Assembly (NCBI GenBank): GCA_037833965.1
Contig: AP031358.1
Location: forward strand, 1,124,001 to 1,188,000
Reading direction: 5' to 3'
From: Marchantia polymorpha subsp. ruderalis
Taxonomy: Eukaryota > Streptophyta > Marchantiopsida > Marchantiales > Marchantiaceae
Length of the DNA stretch: 64,000 nt
Both the position numbers and the translations under genes were made by a program. Shown here one piece after another: positions 11,128-22,853 of this stretch (position 1 is the stretch's first letter; each line of letters starts with the position of its first letter). Below the pieces are notes generated by a model. That model was given only the letters and a program-made list of their open reading frames with translations. It was not told the DNA's origin and ran no database searches.

Positions 11128-13090
11128 TGATTGTATATATTATCTTTGTATTAGTAAAATCCATAATATTATATTAAAAGAATTTGCAATACATTCTTCT
11201 TTTTTTTAGCAAATACGTTGACTGATCCCATGAATAAAATTTGTTAATTTTGATAACAAACGCAAGGTTTGATATCATTGAAATTATTTTTAGATAGATA
11301 TGATTATCTATTTATGAATTTGAAAGCTTATATATGTAAAATATTTGATCTTTTATTATGATTCAATTTATGAATAAATATTAAATGTATGTATGAAAAA
11401 TAACATTAAATTTTTAGATTATTTCAATCATCAAATTGACATAATAAATTTTAACATCACTCTAAAATTTACTTATTGAAAAAATTGCAAGTTCTCTTTT
11501 TAATCAATAAATTAATTTGAAATTATTCAATTTCATGATTATGAGCTGTTTTTTCATATAAATTATTATTTTAAGATATATATATATATATATATATATA
11601 TAATTCCAAAATATATGCATCAAGGTAACATGTTATAATATCATTCAAGTAAAATAAATTGAAATGCAATACATCATGTAGAAATTTCATATTATTTTAC
11701 TATAAATTTTTTCAATATATACTTATTATTATTTAAATATGGAACTTTTTAAAATTAGATTAACTATTTGTTAAAAAATAATAATTTCACCAACAAAAAA
11801 GACAGTTATTCTTCATATTAGATTTATGAATGAATAAATTTATCTTCTGAAGTAGGAAAATTGATTTCTAATGTTTGCCTGATGTTTTTTATTTTCTAAT
11901 GATGGATTTATTTATATTAATTTTTTAACAAATAAAATCAAAATCAAAATTTTAAAGAATTTAACAATAATATATAAATTAACTTGACCAAAATTCGTAA
12001 AATGGATATTTGTTATAAATTATTGAACTTAATTTTCAGAATTTATGTGAATAATAAAAAAAAATATTTACAAAATTATACAAGATGAAAATGGATGCAA
12101 AGCGAATTACATGAAAAACAATAAGTCAAAAGTGACTTGACTAGCTTTTCCAAAATTATTATTGAAATTGTCTTGGAGATTTTTAATAAGAAAACCGAAA
12201 TAATTACTTCTAATGTAAAATTTTACATCAAAGGAGTATATGCTCACATTGACAAAAATTTTACAGAAATTTTTTTAATATGCTGCATTGAAACTCTAAT
12301 TTTGCTTATGTTATTAATATTTTCTTCAATGTTATTTTTAAATGTATGATATCTTGTGATTATTTAAACAGAAGTCACGTTTTTCATTTTATATTGATAT
12401 GTTTGATGTGGGATACAGATAGAAAATTTATTATTTTGCATATGTGGATCGATAGTAAAATTATACACAAAATTTGTGTTGTATTTCACATTGATCACTT
12501 CTAAGCTTTAAGTTTTTTACTAGTATTGTAATATTATAATGAATTGAATAGCTGATATTTGCATAAAATGTAATTATAATTTAAACATTTATGTGTAGAA
12601 TTTCTTAGTTTTGATAAGTTTCGATCATATTTTTATTTAAGAAAAAAATATTTTCATCCACAACCTTCATTATTGAATAACCAATAAAAATTTTCTTCAC
12701 GATTTAGTACCATTCCAGTAATATTATAATCTAACTTTGATTTTCTAAAATGATTTCAAAAGATAAATAAATATCAAGAATGTGATTTTAAATTTAATTG
12801 TAAAATCTTTAACATAGAATGAATTATTGATATATCAATACTGATTTAGGTTCAAAGCATGTTTGTGTATTTTATTTTGACTTTATATCATGCTATTATA
12901 TTTTTTTAATATACATAATTTAATCACAAGAATTTGTGAAAAATTTAATTTTCAAAATATAATTTCTTTTTTACGTGAAATTTATACTAGAGTAAATTGT
13001 AATATATTGATTTTTTTAATATGAATGTAAAACCGTGATACATAAAACTATTTATTAACAAATTAAACTTTTTCGGTAGGCTTAAAGGCC
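11128..13090. other. AT-rich spacer with a TA microsatellite
   Basis: This is very AT-rich DNA. A (TA)n run lies at about 11576-11602. The longest frame with an ATG is short and low-complexity, and I find no protein-like motif, LTR or terminal repeat. The AT-rich block ends sharply near 13080, where composition jumps to the GC-rich ORC6 promoter region. Confidence 0.6.
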
Positions 13091-13099
13091 TGAAGACAG

Positions 13100-14117
13100 T
13101 AAAACTCGGAGGGTTCAAGGATCATCGGCGGCTACCTACCATGGTACACAGTTCAGGACAGCACCGGCTGTTCGTACCTGGTTCAACGGATCTACCGTGC
13201 CGTCAACCGTCCAGAGTTCCACACAAGGTCCCCCCGTGTCCTGGGAGGGGAACGGAAGGACGAGGTCGAGGAGGAGGAGGACGGGCAATCGTGCATCAAA
13301 ATCCTCGTTTCAAATGGCACATCTCGCTTTTGCGTCCCGCGCTTTCTCTTGCCCCCTCCCTGCTCTGGTGACCCACTTCCCGCGCACCCTGTTATTGTTC
13401 CTTCCCGCTCTTTCATCACCTCCTTGCGCTTCCCTCCTTCCCTCCCTCCCTCCCTCCCCCTAGAGCTGTCGACCTCCATGGGTACTTTTACCGATCTCGT
13501 CGCAGGTCCCTCTGCGTCTGGAGAAGTGAGGTTGAATTTGCAGACGACATTGAGCACTGAACCCCTCCTACTTTATCGTTCGAGATTTTGCTTCACTTGG
13601 AGCGATTGCTGGCTCGAAAGAACACTGCATTTTCATCCAAGTCCTCATTTTATTCGACGTCGCGGACGCGTTTCGTGAGACTCTGATCGATTGAGAATGT
13701 TCACCGCACTGGATCTCCGATAGTTATCTGAGAGTTGAGTTCGGATGCTGGATTTGTCGAGGAGCTGGAGCCTTTGTATCTCTTGTATGGGTAGCTGAAT
13801 TCGCAAACTCCAGGCTTGAGTACTCTTTGTCCGTAAGTTGACGGCACAGTGATTTGCGGGCCATCGAAGTTTTCGTCTATCATCAGACTGACGCTTGAAA
13901 GGGATCTTGCAAAGTACCTGAGGGCTTCTGATATACCGGCGAGTTGGTGTCTGACGCGATTTCGACAGGTCGATGATGTCGCTATCCGACGCTGGACCCC
14001 GCTCTCTATTGTAGCCCTCTGACGGTCAGGCGTTCCGGATGACTGTACAGTCCAGCAAGATCGTCTCTCAAGTTTAGGATTTCTTGGACTTGCGAGCAAA
14101 AGCCCACACATTCGACC
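13100..14117 (+). promoter_or_regulatory. ORC6 promoter and 5' leader region
   Basis: GC content rises abruptly at about 13090. A CT-rich run with repeated CCCT units (13431-13460) is followed by mixed sequence up to the ORC6 start. Such pyrimidine tracts are usual in plant core promoters and leaders. The transcription start and any leader intron cannot be fixed from sequence alone. The long frames on both strands here (for example 13192-13557 and 13701-14213, minus) show no protein motif and look like by-products of composition. Confidence 0.5.
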
Positions 14118-16612
14118 ATGGATATGAAGCAGTTGCAAGTTAAGCTTGGTCTTCCTGAGAATCTGAAATTGACGAGAAAAGCTGAGGAATTGCAGAGACT
14201 TAGTCGAGTCCATTTCAACTCATCTGCATTCGGAGTGGTGAGTCTCGAAGTACGAGCTATGATGTTGTACTCGTTCCTGAAGAAGCACGTGAAGTCTAAT
14301 ATATGAGTCTTACCATTGAATCAGTCAATTACCTGAAACACGAGGCAAAATTGCGATCTTCTTCATTGGGTTCTAATTCCTCCTTGGTTCCCTCAGGGCG
14401 AGGTCTGCAAAGCTGTTCTCTGCTTCGAGCTGGCATGCATATCGTAAGTATTTCTGTGGGTTGTTTCTCTTACAATCATGGAACATAGCTTTCAATGAAC
14501 AATGCTTCACAGCACTCTTTGATAACCAACGCTGCAGATTCATGTGTATTATCAATATTCAGGATTGGCAGAGAAGCGTAGATCCGAAACCCATTGCGGA
14601 ACGTCGCACCGTCCTCGAGTTCAGTCGGACTGACTATGTAGCAACGGGGATGAAAATTTCGGTTCTCATAGACATTGTCTTCCCTTGCAGGTTACAAGTC
14701 GCCTTTGATCGTCAAAAAGCTATTCGATGTTGTGGTTTGTCCGAGAAGGCATACACTAGGTCTTCAATTGCCATGCAGAATGCCCTGAACCTTCGGTGAG
14801 TCTCTTACAGCTCTCGACTGAATACGCCGGTAAATAGTCTCCGATAATGTTCCTTTCGTTGTCACCGTTGAAAGTAACTGACTTAAGTCCCCACTATTTA
14901 CAGGAAGAAGCTTGACGTCCGGGAGCTGGCGATTCAATTTGGCTGCGTTAGGCTGATCAAATCAGCACAAGATGTTTTGGTTCTGTAAGTTGCCACAGTA
15001 CAGCTTGTTTCCTCCAAAGTTTTTGAAGTAATGGAGGACTACACAGGAGGATAGAAATGTATTGTGTTGTTGAGATCCAAACTTTCCTTATTTCGGCGTC
15101 TAAGCTGCCATCACTCTCATGTGCTTTCCACACAGCATGTAGGAATCAGAGTACCTTTAAAGTAAGCTCATGAATGTAGGCGTAGTAGATTGCTTATCGA
15201 CGTCGTGTATCAGTGGCCGAACTGCACGTTATGTGCCCAATGTCTGCGTAGTTGTTGCTTAGCTCCCAAGTCCAATCTGTTTGGGAGTAGCACACGAGTT
15301 CTTTCCATGCATTACATTTTCTGATAAGCATAGACATGTGCTTCTCGCAGCTACCAGTCAAGATTCGTGGCTGCTTTACCTGCAGCACGTCGATCCAGCG
15401 CCGACTTTAATCGCCCCATTTTCACCGCCGTGGCATTTTACCTTTGTGCCAGGAAGAACAAGGTAATCTTTTTCATCCCTCGTGGGCTTTCGTACAACGG
15501 GTCAACCCTGGAGTGTTTATCAGAATATAGTGACAATTTGTCCACATATACATCACTGTGATTAATATGACTAGCTTGTGGTACTTGTCCCAGCTGAAGG
15601 TCGACAAGGCGAAACTGATTGACCTCTGCGGAACTTCCGACTCAGAATTCAGCAATGTAAGTGTGTTGAAGTCTTGTAGCAAGTGTACACGTTCCGAAAT
15701 CCTAAGTTGATCTCTCAGGATATAAAGCACAATTTTCAATTGCCTCATCCACTCTCATCAGAATGGGTGTTCTCACTTTTGTACCTAATATCACGAGGTC
15801 TGTGTTGACAGGTTTCGGCTTCCATGCTGGACCTCTGCTTCGATACTCTTGGTACTCAAAAAGAGAAGAAAAGTACAAAACAATCTAAAGCGAGTAAAGG
15901 TAAGCTGTTGTGAGCTTTCGATAGATCCGATCTACGGTCATAGTCAAGGGGTTCGCAATCTCGGTAATTTTATCCTTACATGCTTACCCTCTTATCCTTG
16001 CTTAGGTCTGCTGGATGCTACATCAGGCAAAAGGAAGAGTCCTGGAGATGAGTCGGAGTCTGAAGGCGAGGAGATGGACAAAGAAAACATCGATGTGGTG
16101 AGCATCCTCACTCAAACGTGCTATGTTGGGTTCTGATGTTCAGGGCACTTTTAGGTCTGGAGTTGGCTTGTGGATGTATGCTGCTGAGTCTAGCTAAAGT
16201 TAGCTGCAGTTCAATATTATCGTGGTGACGACTTGTAGATGTACCAAGGCTAAGCTAGGTGATCTATCGTGTAGCTCACAAAATGTGGCATATGTCACAG
16301 GTTCCTGGTCTGAAAAGATCGAAGAAAAGTGTCCAGGATGCTGCTTATGAAGAGTGGAAAGCCGCTCTTCTAACTGCCCGAGCGGCTGTAAAGCGCTCTG
16401 TTTCAGGAATAGGTACACCTTCACTCCTCATCTCCTCTCTTGCTAGACCTGCATTGCTGCCCGTGGATGCTCGACTAGAGCTGTTGTAACCATCTTTGCT
16501 TCTCCTGTGCCCCTAACAGCCTTGTGTGATGTTGCCAGAGCCTCTGAAGCCAAAGACTGCGGGTTTGCAGACCTCAATTTGTAAATATGTCAGCGTCGCA
16601 TCCCAAGAGTAA
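14118..16612 (+). CDS. ORC6: origin recognition complex subunit 6 (ORC6), 10 exons
   Basis: ORC6 is the TFIIB-like subunit of the complex that marks replication origins and loads MCM helicase in the nucleus. Exons: 14118-14237, 14397-14443, 14691-14795, 14904-14984, 15351-15462, 15594-15656, 15812-15899, 16006-16097, 16301-16412, then 16539-16612 (alternative last exon 16520-16584). All introns are GT-AG and phases agree. The product is 297 (or 294) residues; plant ORC6 is about 285. First cyclin-like fold about 1-92 (AFDRQKAIRCCGLSEKAYTR), second about 93-195 (RELAIQFGCVRLIKSAQDVL, ADFNRPIFTAVAFYLCARKN). An acidic linker (SPGDESESEGEEMDKENID) precedes the conserved C-terminal segment RSKKSVQDAAYEEWKAAL, which in the family contacts ORC3. 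The ATG lies in a strong CCATGG context. The gene appears intact. Confidence 0.95.
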
Positions 16613-18150
16613 AAATACATGCACTTCTCAGTTCGAAGTGTCATCATTTAGATAGATAGGAATATGTGAAATCAGAGTATAGGTCGTGACAGTACTGTAT
16701 GTGCTTGAACCTACCGTCTTGCGGGAGAGAAGCTAGTCTTCTGATTTTTAGAATGGCTGAAGCCAGGAAGATTGAGAAGCAGGTCCGCTATTGCCGCAAG
16801 TTGTGGACTTACCAAAAGTAAATGCTTCAATATAGCTTAAATATTGTACTCGTGAATCATGTTCCTAAAGCGGCACACAACTCAATTATAGGTTAGAACC
16901 TCTGTACTTACGGAGACATTAACATCCTGGGTAATTTCCCGGTAGAATATTGTCAAAGGAAAGAACCTTTCCTTCAAATTTATAATCACTTGCGCAAATT
17001 AGCGCTGTTTTATATAGTCACTCTTCACCAGCCACTTTCAAATGCTTGTTTTTTACGTGTGTATTTTAAGTGTGCGGCTTGCTTAGGTCTGCTGGATGCT
17101 TGTTTTTTACGTGTGAATTTTAAGTGTGCGGTTGGGTGGAAATAATGAAACATAGAGTGGGAAATTATTCGGAAGAGATCTTTTGTTAACTCTGGTCTGC
17201 GATCAAGACAAGCGTCGAGATGGAAGCTAACTTTGGAGAGGAACGGCTGACCAACGTAAATGACATGAAATTCTTGCCCTTCGAGACTCGTATGAAGTGG
17301 ACATATTTACGTCACCAAAGCTTGATGATTTAAATCCAACAACGCTACCTAAACATGCAACAACCTTCGAGAATGGAGAGAAACTTTCAATTCATCAATA
17401 AGTGAGTGGAAATTGGCCTAACTCGCTGCACCCCTCAAAAGAAATGTGACATTAAAATGTTGCTCGTGTCAACTCCATGCTACCATCTCGACGAGACACC
17501 CGCCAACCTCGTTCTTGTAACAGAGTGGCATGAACACGTCGTACGATCGCGTTCGTATATCGAAAGAAAAAACATGACTTCAGTTTCTTCGTAGATACGG
17601 AAATGAGGACAAGCATGCTACTGCGCACAAGGAAGCGTCTCCACTATGTACTACTGACAGACAGTCGATAGGGTAGTTATTTTTAATCATTCCACGGTCC
17701 GAGCACTAAAAGTTTGTCAGCGGAAAGTGACGATCGGACACTCTGCCCAGCAGGGAGCTTATGCTTATTCCACTTGCTGGCAGATACTAAGCTGGAAAAA
17801 AGGTATGACATCAAAGCTTGGAATAATCACACTGCACATGACGGAGAAATTTGACGGTGTGTATGCAAGCAAGTGTCCTGATTTTATTATTTTTTTTCTC
17901 CTGGAAGACCGCGTTCTTATTAGTTCTTCAGTTGCATTCAGTCTGTACTGCCCAGTGAGACCAGGGCTTTCCTGGAAACTGGCACAAAACCATTTCCGCC
18001 TTCATACACCCATGGACTTCAATTATATTCAATACACCTCACGCTCAAACAGTTCCAAGACCTACCGCAAGTTTAAACACACGCTCGAACCAATTCGAGC
18101 GTCAATCAGTTCTCTCTACCCAATTCTCACGTCCTTGTAGCAAGTCTTAC
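16613..18150. other. ORC6 downstream region without a recognised gene
   Basis: It contains the ORC6 3' untranslated region, a tiny 22-codon frame after ATG at 16752 preceded by an acceptor-like TTTTTAG, and the duplication described at 17042-17131. A longer plus frame (17727-18140) begins at GTG and shows no motif. Nothing else is supported. Confidence 0.5.
17042..17131 (+). repeat. 36-bp tandem duplication enclosing a 23-bp copy of an ORC6 splice junction
   Basis: A 36-bp sequence at 17042-17077 recurs at 17096-17131 with one mismatch. Between the copies, and overlapping the second by the microhomology ATGCT, lies CTTGCTTAGGTCTGCTGGATGCT (split here for reference: positions 17078-17100). 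The same 23 bases span the ORC6 intron 7/exon 8 acceptor at 15997-16019, about 1.1 kb upstream and in the same orientation. Confidence 0.93.
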
Positions 18151-19890
18151 AACCGACGTCCTTGCTCTGTCCCGAAATGCTACCACTGCGGAGCCAGCGG
18201 AAGGCAGAGTCTCCGCTCCTTCCTGAGCTGAAGTCTCTTAGTCATCAGAAAGCTTCGATAAAGTATTGTTGAACGACCAGCTTTACCTTTCATGCTCCGT
18301 GGCCTCCTGTGGGCGAAATTCGAGCTTCGGGCTCTAAAATACTGACAGCTCAAACGACTCAACTCTCCTGAATGGTACGCAAATTATAACAAAATGTCTC
18401 ACTTCTTACTGCGACCTGGCTCACAATTCAGAGAAGAAGAGCACAGCATAGACACAAGAGCATTCCTTGACACAAGAGCAAACTCCTTGAAACACCTGGT
18501 TCCAAACGACGACAACTCAAAGCTCCTGCATCGTACGCAATCTTGATACAAATTGAGCAGAGGCAGATCGCATAGTACGCTAGAGGCCAACAGGCGCAGC
18601 AGCGAAAAGCAGGATCAAAACCCGAAGCTCAAATCTCCTTTCAAAAGTACGATGCAGGCTCTGATTGATAGACTGATGGAGTGAATGGAGTGCAGGTCAA
18701 TCAGGGCATCTCTCTGTCCATCCGAGAGGACGGACGACGAGAAAGAGCGAGCGAGCGAGGGGATCTGCAGAAGGACATGCGGAGGTACACATGGGTCCAA
18801 GGGGACTCTGGAACTGTCATGTGACTAGTGGCCGGATTCCTCCCCCGTGACTGTGTGCCGGACTATCCAACCCGCCGCGAGAAGGCGCCAGCTGGCACAG
18901 GCGGCAGTGAGCTCGAGTCAACGAGCCCGACGGAAGTACAGTTCAGTCGTTTGCGGCCACGCGCCTGCTCTTTAGGCCCCTGGAGCACGTCACTGCCGCA
19001 GTGCCCCATCATCTGGGCGATCTCCGCTTACATGTTATTTTCCCGCGACTGGAGAATTCCTTCTCGCTCCCATCATGAGCTCGGACAGTTCAATTCATCC
19101 GCTGCAGGTGCCCTTTTACTAGTCCTCTTTTTTACATATACATCCATCATGGAACAGAAGTAGAGTCTCTTGGCAGCATGACGACGATGATGACGGTAAT
19201 TTTATTCCTTTAAAAAATAATCATTTGAAGCTTTTCCTTGGACTGAAATGTTTGGTCTATCTTCTCTAGCTAGGCCAAGGGGTGTATCAAAGGCGTCGCC
19301 CGTGCTGGTGGGTTGCCACACTGTGCCCACCCGGTGACCGGTTACAGACAAACGCCCGTCGATCGGGTGAAAGACCTGAAGGTAACATCTTCGGCAGATC
19401 AAGTAAGAGTAGACGACGTGAAGAATTCGATAGTGCTGTCGAAATTTTCTCATAAATAATCTGAACGCATTTTTAAGCGTCAAGGAGATGAATTATATTA
19501 TTTCTAGAAAACTTAAGCTTTTCAAATTTTATCTTTTTTTGTATGTTTATTTGGATCTTACCGATCTTGACGTGAGCCCTGTCGTAATTAATACTTTCAT
19601 TCGCTAGAACCCTTCGCTAGAAAATTCGGATGGGGGTTTGTGTACCGCCTACAACTTTGTTACGTTTGATCTTAATTCTCATAATAATAAATATTTTTGT
19701 AATAATAACTGAGGATGAGATTTTCCTTAATGGAAATTTCTTAAATGGACGATACTTATGTACAATTATATCGTCCATTTTTTAAAAGGAAAACTGTGAG
19801 CATAAAGAAGGTATTGCTGTGTAAAAGGAGTCATACTGTGAAAAGCACGATGGGCATTCCACTGATGATCCAGTTGTCAGCTGACATGCC
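18151..19890. other. intergenic region between ORC6 and VAMP71
   Basis: Mixed composition, with GC-richer patches at 18700-19100 (GAGCGAGCGAGCGAG at about 18744). A doubled GACACAAGAGCA unit lies at about 18450-18481. Frames on both strands are short or start at non-ATG codons (e.g. 18828-19163), and none shows a domain. A promoter for an unseen non-coding transcript cannot be excluded. Confidence 0.45.
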
Positions 19891-21353
19891 ATGATACACC
19901 GGGAATTACCGCAGCCATTTACGCTCGTTTCATGCATAGGCCTTCGTTTTGCAGGGAACGAAGGAGCGTTAGGAAGTGTGGCGCGATGGTGGTCAGCGGG
20001 AAAATTAACAATTAGAGGGACGCAAATGGTGACGAGCACGTCAGCGCTCGAAGCGGCCCCCCACCGCTGGCAGCGCGGAAGCAGCGTTTGGCGCACAGAC
20101 GAGGTGGGGAGGCAGCGAGCGTCCGACAGTTCCCGCGTCGAGCTTGAAGACGGCGGGAAGTTCCCCCCGGACGGTAAGGCGAAAGGCGAAAGGAGAAGTC
20201 CATCGGCTGACAGTTCCCGCGCGATCCCTCGCTCCTTCCCTCGCTCGGTCCCCAGCTCGCTCGCTCGCCTGCTTGCGGCCCGTGCCGTGGCACCTTTCCC
20301 CTGCGGGCTCGCTCGGTCTCTCTCTCCCCCTACAAGCGAAGTGCTCTCGAGCAAGCGGAGGGAGAGGCTGTGTGCAATCCCACATTGCACAGAGTGGACT
20401 CATCTCGCTTCCTATCTCTCTCTCTCCTCCCCTCCCCTCTCCCCTGGTTTGATTCCCTTCATCCTCGTCCCACGCGTGTTTTCGTTTTTTTCTCCCTTGT
20501 TTTTGTTTATTGGAGTGCCAGAGTCCCTCACTCACGCTCTGACACACTCGGTTAGCCCCTTGGCGTGCTGTTTTCAAGGCCTCCCTCCCCTCCCGTCCGC
20601 CCGGACCTCGCCAGTATCGGTGTTGCTTGTTCGTCTCGTCTGTCTGTTGATCGCTGTGAGTTTCTATTGCGCTTGTTTGTCTTTACTCTCTGGGCACTGG
20701 GCTGAATTCCTAGGGTTCGTGATCGCCAGCACAGTAGAGCAGGGAGGGAGTTTTGGATCTCGCGGATATCGATCTCGTAGCGTGTTACCTTGAGTTCTGA
20801 GCTGTGGATTTTCGGGATTCGGCTGCAGATCGATGGGGACTGGCTCTGTTATTCGTTCATCTGTTGGGGAGGTTTTCCCCTGAGAATTTACGGGATTCTT
20901 GGTGCTCGATTGCGAGCGGGCAGGGAGGGCGGAAGGGAACTGTCGAGGCGGAGGACTTCTCGCTTGAAGGATTTTGAACTGAGTAAGGATTTGTTGCATA
21001 CACTCCCGTAAGGCAGCTACGCGCGCATGCAGATAATCAAGATAATACAGGATTTGCCGTCTTTGGTTACTTGAGTCATTGGAAATGTAATCTTCATATG
21101 ATGTCGCGCTTTTGGTCATTAAACACGTTTTACATACGGCCTCGCATCAGTGTGGCAGAAACACCTGGATTTCGCTGTGTCTACTGCATGATGCGAAGCT
21201 CGTCGGTGCTACATCTTTCATACTTTTTGAGGGCTATTTGATTTTCTTCCCACGCACCTTCTGCATAATCGAATCGATCAAATCAGGAGGCAGGTTTTTT
21301 CTGACATGTGAATCTGACGATCTTCTCAGGTTGCTGTAATAAAAGTTGCGAAG
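19891..21353 (+). promoter_or_regulatory. VAMP71 promoter and 5' leader region
   Basis: This is a GC-rich stretch with CT runs at 20405-20455, the likely core promoter and leader of the SNARE gene that follows. A good acceptor (TTCTCAG, ending 21329) lies 24 bases before the start codon, which suggests a leader intron. Possible donors are GTAAGG near 20983 and 21009. Long frames on both strands here (19782-20390, 20041-20577, 19891-20793) carry only Arg/Ser/Pro-rich sequence without motifs and are not called as genes. Confidence 0.5.
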
Positions 21354-22853
21354 ATGGCTATTTTATATGCGCTCGTAGCTCGAGGTACTGTTGTGCTTGC
21401 GGAATTCAGCGCTGCATCAGGCAATGCCAGTACCATTGCTCGCCGAATCTTGGAGAAGCTGCCGACCAGCGGTGATAGTCGAGTATCTTATTCCCAGGAT
21501 CGACACATCTTTCACATCATGAAGGCCGATGGTTTGACCTTCTTGTGTATGGCCAACGATACCTTCGGAAGTAAGTTTTCTGATCTCTTCACGTGAATCT
21601 CGCTTTGGTTGTTTGCTAGATCATAAATTTCTTCTTATTCAATCTGGAGATGAGGCGGTTGGTTGCTCAAGTACTGTCATCGAATTCTGCTCGCTACATG
21701 TTTCTTAATAGGTCTTCTACGTGTCTGAATCCGCTCCTGCAAAAAATCAGCTTTTTGAATTTCCGACATGTGAAGGAGTGTTCGTAGATTGAGATTGCGA
21801 GTCTTCTCTAAGCCATTGGTCTGGCCCCTGTTTTCTGCAGGAAGAATACCTTTCGCATATTTGGAGGATATACAAATGCGTTTCGTGAAGACCTACGGTC
21901 GAGGGGCTTTGACAGCTCTTGCTTATGCATACAATGACGAATTTTCACGAGTTTTACATCAGCAGATGGAGTACTTTTCCAGTAACCCTAATGCCGACAC
22001 TATCAACAGGGTTAAGGGAGAGATTGCCGAGGTGAGTTTGGCAGTCCTTTGGAGAACTTGTGACAGTCGGTGGTTTTTAAGAAAATGCCGTTTTCTCACT
22101 CTTTCTGCGAGGTCTTTATCTGGTGCTGTACTCGTCTGCCAAGCTTTGAACAGAGTTATATGGAAGCTTTCATTTCAGGTCATCTGCAACTGCTTAGGTA
22201 TTAAGACGGAGGTTGTGTAGATACTTGCAATCAACGTCCACCGAAATTATTGATGAGGATTTTTCCCTATTTCCCTTCGTCAAAGATGTGTTCATCTGAT
22301 ATTTTGTCTATTGTGGACGATGACCCTGTTGTGGAGGTCTGCCGCTTCTTATACAATCTTCCTATTGAGCTCTGACATATGAAGCACTGAACTGCAGGTT
22401 CGGCAAGTTATGGTTGAGAACATAGATAAGGTCTTGGAAAGAGGTGACAGGATAGAGTTGCTGGTCGATAAGACAGCGACCATACATGATAATACTTTCC
22501 GCTTTAAGAAGCAGTCTCGTCGCCTTCGTCAGGCTCTGTGGATCAAGAACGCAAAACTTTTGTAGGTTCCTTACTTCCTTTCTCTCACTGGTGTACAGAG
22601 GTCACATGCAAGATTAGCAGTTGGTCACCAACTATTTTAGTAATATGGTCAGCTTATGTGCGTAACAAATTCCTTTGGTTATGACTTTTTTTATTTTTTT
22701 CTGCATATCAAGCCGACCTCATAATGTATTTTAACAGAAAATTTGCAATCTGTGGATTGCAGGGCTTCTTTGACTTGTGTGATCGTGATCATCCTTTACA
22801 TCATTATAGCCTTCTTCTGCGGAGGCATCCTCTTGTATGGCTGCCACTCTTAA
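21354..22853 (+). CDS. VAMP71: VAMP71-type longin R-SNARE (VAMP714-like), 4 exons
   Basis: This R-SNARE drives fusion of vesicles with the vacuole/tonoplast as part of trans-SNARE complexes. Exons: 21354-21570, 21841-22031, 22398-22561, 22763-22853; introns are GT-AG with matching phases. The 220-residue product has the family length (Arabidopsis VAMP71 proteins are about 220). The longin domain covers roughly 1-110 (MAILYALVARGTVVLAEFSA, DGLTFLCMANDTFGRR). The SNARE motif lies at about 125-185 and includes ENIDKVLERGDRIELLVDKT, with the zero-layer Arg in LERG. A single C-terminal membrane anchor (VIVIILYIIIAFFCGG) ends in a short luminal tail. The FGRR and DEFSRVLHQQMEYFSSNP blocks place it in VAMP71 rather than VAMP72. 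It appears intact. Confidence 0.95.

Noticed and set aside
13701..14213. 170-codon minus-strand frame overlapping ORC6 exon 1
   Set aside because: It is antisense to a clear ORC6 exon and has no motif, so it is a shadow.
17727..18140. 137-codon plus-strand frame downstream of ORC6
   Set aside because: It starts at GTG and shows no domain; no splice context supports it.
18828..19163. 111-codon plus-strand frame
   Set aside because: It begins at GTG with no usable ATG near its start and has no recognisable domain.
19782..20793. Long overlapping frames on both strands upstream of VAMP71
   Set aside because: They are Arg/Ser/Pro-rich by-products of GC- and CT-rich leader DNA, overlap one another and lack conserved motifs.
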